Source of the DNA: Promethearchaeota archaeon
Lineage (GTDB): Archaea > Asgardarchaeota > Lokiarchaeia > Sigynarchaeales > SOKP01
NCBI GenBank assembly: GCA_019057975.1
Contig: JAHLWJ010000097.1
Coordinates: forward strand, 1-14,514
Reading direction: 5' to 3'
DNA length: 14,514 nt
Part shown: positions 14,329 to 14,514 of the stretch, piece after piece
How positions within the stretch are numbered: position 1 is the stretch's first letter
Layout: every line of letters begins with the position of its first letter
Notes under the pieces: generated by a model
Seen by the model: the letters and a program-made list of their open reading frames with translations, nothing else
Database searches by the model: none
Told to the model about the DNA's origin: nothing
Program-made: the position numbers and the translations under genes

Positions 14329-14354
14329 GAAAGAAAGATTATAAAAAGAGGTAA

Positions 14355-14514
14355 TTAAAAAACGGAAAAAATAATTCTAACTGCAATGAGAGTGCTACAA
14401 CTGGAAATATTGAAGAAGAATTATGTTCAACTTGTTTTGGATTAGGGAAGAAAGTTGTAGAATGTACTCGTTGTGAAGGAACTGGTATATTTTCGAAAGA
14501 AAAATGTAAAATTT
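14355..14514 (+). CDS. DnaJ-type CxxCxGxG zinc-finger protein, cut by the window end
   Basis: The open frame contains CSTCFGLGKK followed by CTRCEGTGIF, two consecutive repeats of the DnaJ cysteine-rich motif, and then a further cysteine (EKCKI) at the edge. Proteins made only of such repeats occur as stand-alone thiol or zinc modules in archaea. No J domain precedes it here: the frame opens after a TAA at 14352 with about 23 asparagine- and glutamate-rich codons. No ATG, GTG or TTG exists in this part of the frame; ATT at 14409 (IEEELC) is the only AUU choice, with no convincing SD, and a run of six A at 14357-14362 could hide an indel. The true start is unresolved. Confidence 0.65.

Overview
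The window is very AT-rich, gene-sparse DNA that looks archaeal. The clearest ribosome-binding site is the archaeal GGTGAT type, there are TATA-like boxes upstream of several genes, many starts have no or almost no leader, and small CxxC zinc proteins are common. A Lokiarchaeia-like (Asgard) lineage or a low-GC methanogen would fit; I cannot settle which. No rRNA, tRNA, CRISPR array or intact transposase was seen.

Layout. 1-592: a 51-aa zinc ribbon. 593-5393: DNA modification and restriction, with a large beta-class N6-adenine methyltransferase and a D12/Dam-class methyltransferase transcribed divergently, then a convergent endonuclease carrying two PD-(D/E)XK-like domains that look like an internal duplication. 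5394-6264: a divergent promoter with a 34-bp dyad, a winged-helix regulator and a DUF6884 protein. 6265-7342: no intact gene, but a decayed gene and several inverted repeats. 7343-10022: a candidate cyclic-nucleotide defence pair, a CAP12/Pycsar-type TIR protein and a class III cyclase resembling PycC, interleaved with small zinc proteins, two of which are paralogues on either side of the TIR gene. 10046-10784: a broken PD-(D/E)XK nuclease gene with a 13-bp tandem duplication. 10970-11710: a conserved-looking protein I cannot name. 12127-13558: convergent Nmad3 and Nmad2 genes, families linked to modified DNA bases. 13647-14328: small or broken genes. 14355-14514: the start of a DnaJ-type CxxCxGxG protein cut by the window end.

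Taken together this is a defence island in partial decay. Modification enzymes and a nuclease probably form one restriction-modification unit under a dedicated regulator. The cyclase and TIR protein may form an archaeal Pycsar-like abortive system. Nmad2, Nmad3 and DUF6884 suggest handling of modified nucleotides. Two features cut across the window. Three genes have an SD-like sequence followed by AUU but no ATG, GTG or TTG at the position homology requires, or only one inside the SD. Three reading frames break at runs of six or seven A, which could be real decay or assembly error.
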